From Incurvaria masculella (lineage: Eukaryota; Arthropoda; Insecta; Lepidoptera; Incurvariidae): DNA of 64,000 bases. The stretch is taken from NCBI GenBank assembly GCA_946894095.1, contig OX335641.1:2250501-2314500 (forward strand), read 5' to 3'. The position numbers and the translations under genes are program-made. The notes under the pieces were generated by a model that was given only the letters and a program-made list of their open reading frames with translations, was not told where the DNA came from and searched no databases. Shown piece after piece: positions 48,701-54,700 of this stretch; position 1 is the first letter of the stretch; the number at the start of each line of letters is the position of its first letter.

Positions 48701-51700
48701 TCTTTGCTCTCAAACCGTTTCTGACCAAAATTAGTGTACCTCCCCTAATAAAGTTTTTTCTGTGACTACTGCTAACAATAGAATAATTTTCAATGGTTTG
48801 AACGTCTAATTCATTAGTATCAATCCAAGTTTCACTAACACAAAATACATCACAGTTATATTCTTTTACAATTAGTTCTAACAAGAGATTTTTTCCACGC
48901 AAGCCTTGAACATTCTGGTGGCAAATAACTAAAGTTTTTTTTACGTCTTTACTAACTAGTGATTTATTTGATTTATTTTTATTTCCATTATTCAAATAAC
49001 AGTTTTGGAAACTTGGCTTTGATATAAAAAATGCTCTTTATTTTTATCATTTGCAACAAACTTAAGACATGAGGTCATAGTAGCTATATTACAGTTAATA
49101 ATAATGCTTGTTACTGTTTTTATTCCTAACACGTTCATGATACCCAAACTATTGTAGCAAGATTGACTCATTCGATTTAAATCAACAAAAATAGTGTCAG
49201 GGACAACATTGGCTAGCTCATATAAACCTAAATGTATTGTGAAGGCAGTAGCATTTAGAATGCTAGAATTATATGTACTTTGAGGTGCATACATTACTGA
49301 GCTTACGAATAATTTAATTTTTTTATGTATGCAAACCTCTGACACATATTTCACACATTTTACATATATTTCAGGATCGGTGTTCGTCGATGCACCTCCA
49401 GCCATCAATATGACAATGTCATCTTCTTTCATGTCGCAGACCTTGCGCGGAAAGTCTCTTATTATTTCGGTGATGGGCGCTGCATCAGCAGGTACATACC
49501 AACATCTATTTTATATAGCCAATTTAGATAACGCAACCACTTGGCACAGGCAGACCGACATATTTAGCATCAGAGGGTTGGTCTCTTACATGTGAACCCA
49601 GATTCAGCCATTTACCTTATCGTGACCAAAAATGTCGTGACCTCCCGGAATATTAAGAGGTACTGGCGAACGCCATATGCCGCGCTTTACATAAAAAAAA
49701 ACAAAAACGTGATTTCTTATGTCCTCATGCATGGTCTTGGTGTGTTAAATTCAAGCTGAACTTGGTAAGATCCTTAGCTGGGCCATCAATTCCAATGTCA
49801 TATAGACAAATCGTGTGCCAGTAGCTTCTAATATCGCTGCTGAGGCACAAGAGTCAATCAATTATGGATGCCAATCGAACCAGCTACTTGTAAAGACAGA
49901 AAGGCGACGGTATCAGAGGTCAACTATTCAATAGCATCAATCGATTGACCTAATTCTTACACATACTCAGGACTTGTATTAAGCTACCTATGTATTTGGA
50001 ATGACTGATCGTTATGAAAACGTTTTCCCTGGCATTACACTGAAACAACAAGACCTACCTGAACCCAAGATGCCATGTGAGGACATACCTTTTAGTGCAC
50101 GGTATTGAACTGGAAAACGATTTTCATCGCTGCTTCATCCGGATGATTCGCATGCGCGACCGCGTTCAATCAATGCGCCGGTACCAACCTGGGCGGGATT
50201 AACCCGTAGTAAGGAGGAGGGACCCCATTGGTTTTACGTGAAATCCGAACGAGCGACGACCCCCTTTTTCTTATTATTTAATAAGGTAAACCAACAGCGT
50301 ATATACATATAAATTTAGAAAAAACTTATATCTATGAATAATGCCAATAACGTACGTGTATATTGTAGTGCAGAGTAAGTGAACGAAAGATTTGAGATTG
50401 TGTAGTGTGTGTGATGTGTAAAATACTTAAGGTAGTTGACCTAAGATAGACCCTTGGTCGCACCTTACGACATGCACGGAAATAAATGCAGCGGGACCAG
50501 TTGTACTTCTCCAACTGAAATGTTTGTGTTCATTTCTAAGGCCATTGAGATCCGTTCCTTCTGGGAAAGCACGCGACCTGGCTTCAGCGGAGCGCTCATA
50601 ATGTCAGGGGTCGCGCCACGTGCCGCCCCCCCCCCCCCCCTCCGTCGCCATGCCAACCTCCCCCGCGAACCGCTCGACCAACAGGTGAGGAAGATCTAAA
50701 TGAAGTATCAAAGGGCAACTCGATGCAATTATCACAGTTAGTCGCACGTTCAAAGGGGAATGTATACCTATGCAAAGAAAGCAGCGTTGTTTCCTGCATA
50801 TTTTTAGGGTTCCGTACCCAAAGGTTGCCAACGGAGCTCTATTACTAAGCCTCCGCTGTCCGTCCGCCCGTCAGCCACGGGGCTGTATCGCATTAAACGT
50901 AATAAGTAGGCAGCTGAAAATTTCAGTGTGTATTTATTTTGCCGCTATAACAACAAATAGGTAAAAAAAACACCGGTAGCACTCCGGGAGTGCCGGCAGA
51001 AGTGAAAACTTTAGTATTAACGTTGTGTTTAATTATAAGTACAAAAATACTATCATTTATGAGGTAGAATACAATGTTTATTTATTGCGCTATCGTACAC
51101 AAATATGACAATTTACATGTTATTATTCATAATATTATATCGTTATTTATTTATATATTACATTAATTTTTATCTCTTAGAAAAATCAACTTTCATCCAT
51201 AATTTCGACGACTTTTTCACCATCGTTATTACCAGAATCATCATCGCAAATTTCTAAAACTGATACAATCGGTTTATGATAGCTGAAGTAAGAAACAAAC
51301 AGTTTTGATTCGAATCTACTAGTTCCTCTCCCTTCCCCTCGATCTTACGCTTTTTCGATCAGCATCACGTGACCCTGACGCGAGTTTGGAAGTTTTTACC
51401 CATCCAACAAAAAGTGCTCAGCGCCGCTAAAGAAGTTTTCACTTCAATCTTACGCTTTTTCGATCAGCATCACGTGACCCTGACGCGAGTTTGGAAGTTT
51501 TTACCCATCCAACAAAAAGTGCTCAGCGCCGCTAAAGAAGTTTTCACTTCAATCTTACGCTTTTTCGATCAGCATCACGTGACCCTGACGCGAGTTTGGA
51601 AGTTTTTACCCATCCAACAAAAAGTGCTCAGCGCCGCTAAAGAAGTTTTCACTTCAAAAATAAATTAAGGGGGGTCCTATTCATAAAACGTGATTTGTTA

Positions 51701-54700
51701 GTGTTAAATCTTGTACGATGTTACGGAACCCTTCGTGTGCGAGTCCGACTCGCACTTGGCCGGTTTTTTACTGTTTGGTCAGACGTTTGTCTTCCGTAAG
51801 ATCACGTGACACCTAGGGCTGAAGCGCGAGGATGGAAGGACGTAGAAACTCATTGGCCATACGCCAGCCCACGAACGGAAGCTGAACTCGCGTGGCAAAT
51901 ACCACATCTATGCACTGATATTAGCCCAACTGTCATGATATTAGCCCAACACACCAACTATGAGATAGGTGTCATGCCAAAACCTCACTAACATTGCACG
52001 GTTTCTCAGATCAAATAATCTAGTGCGCCCACTATCGGACCCACTGTATCAATTTTTTGAAAATACCAACGTATTGGAGGGTTTATGTATTTCATGCTAC
52101 GAGCCGGCTCGTAGCCTAATGGCGCGGGGACTGGCCTAGCGTACCAGAGGTCTGGGTTAAATTCCTCACTCCGACATGCACCACTTTCTTTCTCTTTCTG
52201 AGTTCGATAAGTGCATTTCGTCCCGAATGCGAGCTGCTGCATGGTTCGGAATCCATGTAAAACTGTAGGTCCCCTTTCCCTACTAGGTGGTAGGGTTTAA
52301 GCCCGCCCAGGTTGGTACCATCGCATTGGACGAAAAGATGGTCGACGAAAGCGGCAATTATAAAATTGTCCGTGTTTTCCATCCAGTTCAATGTAGCCGT
52401 GCTTATAAAGGGAAGGTCCTGGCCGGGCACCTAAATCCGTCGGGAATGTGGTGTATTGGGCTAATATGTATTACCACACAACGGTTAGTCATCCATGTCA
52501 GAATGCATAAAAAAATTCACGAGGCAAACTAAACGCCACTTTGACAGTTGCCTTCCTCGTTGCCCCATGATAAAGCCAAACCATAAACTAGCCACGTAGT
52601 CCCCTAATCATACCACGAGCGCTGCGCCCGAGATCCCAGATGACTCCCACTCGAACAGTCTGGCTCGCCCGAGATCCCCGATGACTCCCACTCGAACGGG
52701 GTGGCCCGCCCGAGATCCCAGATGACTCCCACTGGAACAGGGTGGCTCGCCCGAGATCCCAGATGACTCCCACTCGAACAGGGTGGCACGCCCGAGATCC
52801 CAGATGACTCCCACTGGAACAGGGTGGCTCGCCCGAGATCCCAGATGACTCCCACTCGAACAGTGTGGCTCGTCCGAGATCCCAGATGACTCCCACTCGA
52901 ACAGGGTGGCACGCCCGAGATCCCAGATGACTCCCACTGGAACAGGGTGGCTCGCCCGAGATCCCAGATGACTCCCACTCGAACAGTGTGGCTCGTCCGA
53001 TATCCGAGATGACTCCCACTCGAACAGGGTGGCACGCCCGAGATCCTAGATGACTCCCACTCGAACAGGGTGGCTCGTCCGGGATCCCAGATGACTCCCA
53101 CTCGAACAGGGTGGCACGCCCGAGATCCCAGATGACTCCCACTCGAACAGGGTGGCTCGCGCACGTGCGGCCGACTCGAGAATGTAGGTCGCTGAGCCGA
53201 CATAATTGGATGCGGCGGGCCGTAGGGAGCATACAGTCCGCGTCGTTCGGTTTGATTACACGAAAACTCAATTGTCTATGCTAAGCCTTCGAGAGGGTAT
53301 ACAGGGTGACATTGTAAATCTTGATCAAGTTCAGAGAAGCGGTACTGTAACTCCAACTAAAGACATTTAGTTCTACGTTACGCACATACATTTCGTGGTT
53401 AGGAAGTTAGAAGGCAGAGTTGAAAATGTCAGAGTTCTCGCAAATGACGTAGTTTGAGGTGCACCATAAATTTTGCCCATAGGTAGGTCCATATGAAGTT
53501 ACTGCCTTTTAAATAAGGAGGGCAGTATTCTAGAGAAGAGATCGTCAAGTAATGATCAAATTTTACAATTACTTGTCGTGTAAAGACACTATATATACCC
53601 GGATGATTATGGATTTCTCGCATACAACCTGCAACTTTCCCGATAGAATAGCTAACAGCATGCTTTCTATGCTAGAGGTCACGGGTTCCAACCCCGCCCC
53701 GATCATGCAGGACGTTCTTTCTATTTTTAACCGACTTCAAAAAAGGAGGAGGTTATCAATTCGTCTGTATGTTTTTTTTGTTTTTTTTTATGTTTTTTAC
53801 CTCATAACTTTTGCCTGGGTGAACCGATTTTGATGATATTTTTTTTTAAATTATAGCTAGTGCTTCCCAAGTGGTCCCATTTTAATTTGGTTAAGTTCTG
53901 ACAATGATATCCATGAGAAAATCATAAAAGTCTTAAATTTGTATTAAGATGTGCGCGACAAATGGACGAATAACTCAATATAACGCCAACCGATTTCGGT
54001 GATTCTTTTTTTATTGTAAAGGACGTGTACGAATTAGTAAGTGATTTTCGGATTCACTAAAAATAAACAAACAAAGGTAGCCAAGGTTCTCTTGATTGGC
54101 GCAGCGCGTGCCCGGCTGACGCCGACTCAAAAAATAACAAAAATCGTAACTACAAAAATGGAAATTATTTTTTACTTTTTAGTGCTTTTTCTTTGAAGTC
54201 GGTAATTTTTTTTGTTAAAATTGTTTTTGAGTTGTATAAGTGCATTTCACGAATGTGAGCTGTTCCCTTGTTCGGAATCCATGTAAAACTGTAGATCCTC
54301 TCCCTATGTAGCAGGGTTAAGCCCGCCAGAGTTGGTACCAGCGCATCGGATGGAAATATTGGCAAGCGGCAATGAAAAATTATCCGTATTTTCCATTTCG
54401 TTCGATGTTGACGTGCTCATAAAAGGAAGTTTCTGGCATGGCACCTAATTCCTTCGGGAATGCGGTGTGTTGGGCTAATATAATGATCTAGATTGTATGT
54501 CCAGCCAGTAACATAAAACAATCTGTAAATCCACAATCAAATTTTACGAGTTTCTGAGTTATACATACTAGATTAGATAACTTAAGGTGGCCCATCCCGC
54601 TCATCTCCCCATACAAAAGGGGAAAGAAGATCACGCCCATATTTCCTGTCAGAGATCCAAAATTTTGCTCAAAATAGCTTTCTTTGATCGAACTAGATGT

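Larger units (their letters stand above)
45558..49490 (-). mobile_element. CR1-like non-LTR retrotransposon, 5'-truncated
   Basis: The order on the - strand is partial ORF1 (about 49490-48992), ORF2 (48995-46089), a 3' UTR of about 0.5 kb, then AATAAATGAAATGAAAAATG and related AATGA repeats near 45560-45592, which look like the short tandem 3' end of CR1-like elements. The 5' side abuts a reversed LINE 3' UTR fragment. Confidence 0.82.
50801..51770 (-). repeat. GGCCAAGTG-family SINE-like repeat (copy j), split by a 685-bp insertion
   Basis: The 3' part is 50801-50970 (TAGGGTTCCGTACCC to CAACAAATAGGT and an A run). The head part is about 51656-51770 (TTAAGGGGGGTCC to GTGCGAGTCCGACTCGCAC then TTGGCCGG). 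Together they make one full copy. Confidence 0.88.

Noticed and set aside
49500..49720. LTR of a retrotransposon paired with 45175-45300
   Set aside because: The two copies flank the CR1-like LINE but in inverted orientation, and the 45-kb copy follows a LINE ORF2 tail, so they are better read as 3' UTR fragments of another LINE.
51369..51668. A 99-codon + strand ORF with a 35-residue repeat
   Set aside because: It is created by three 105-bp tandem units inside an inserted element.
52588..53271. Three overlapping - strand ORFs of 109-227 codons
   Set aside because: They are the same 41-bp minisatellite read in successive frames. No family signature or codon signal supports translation.
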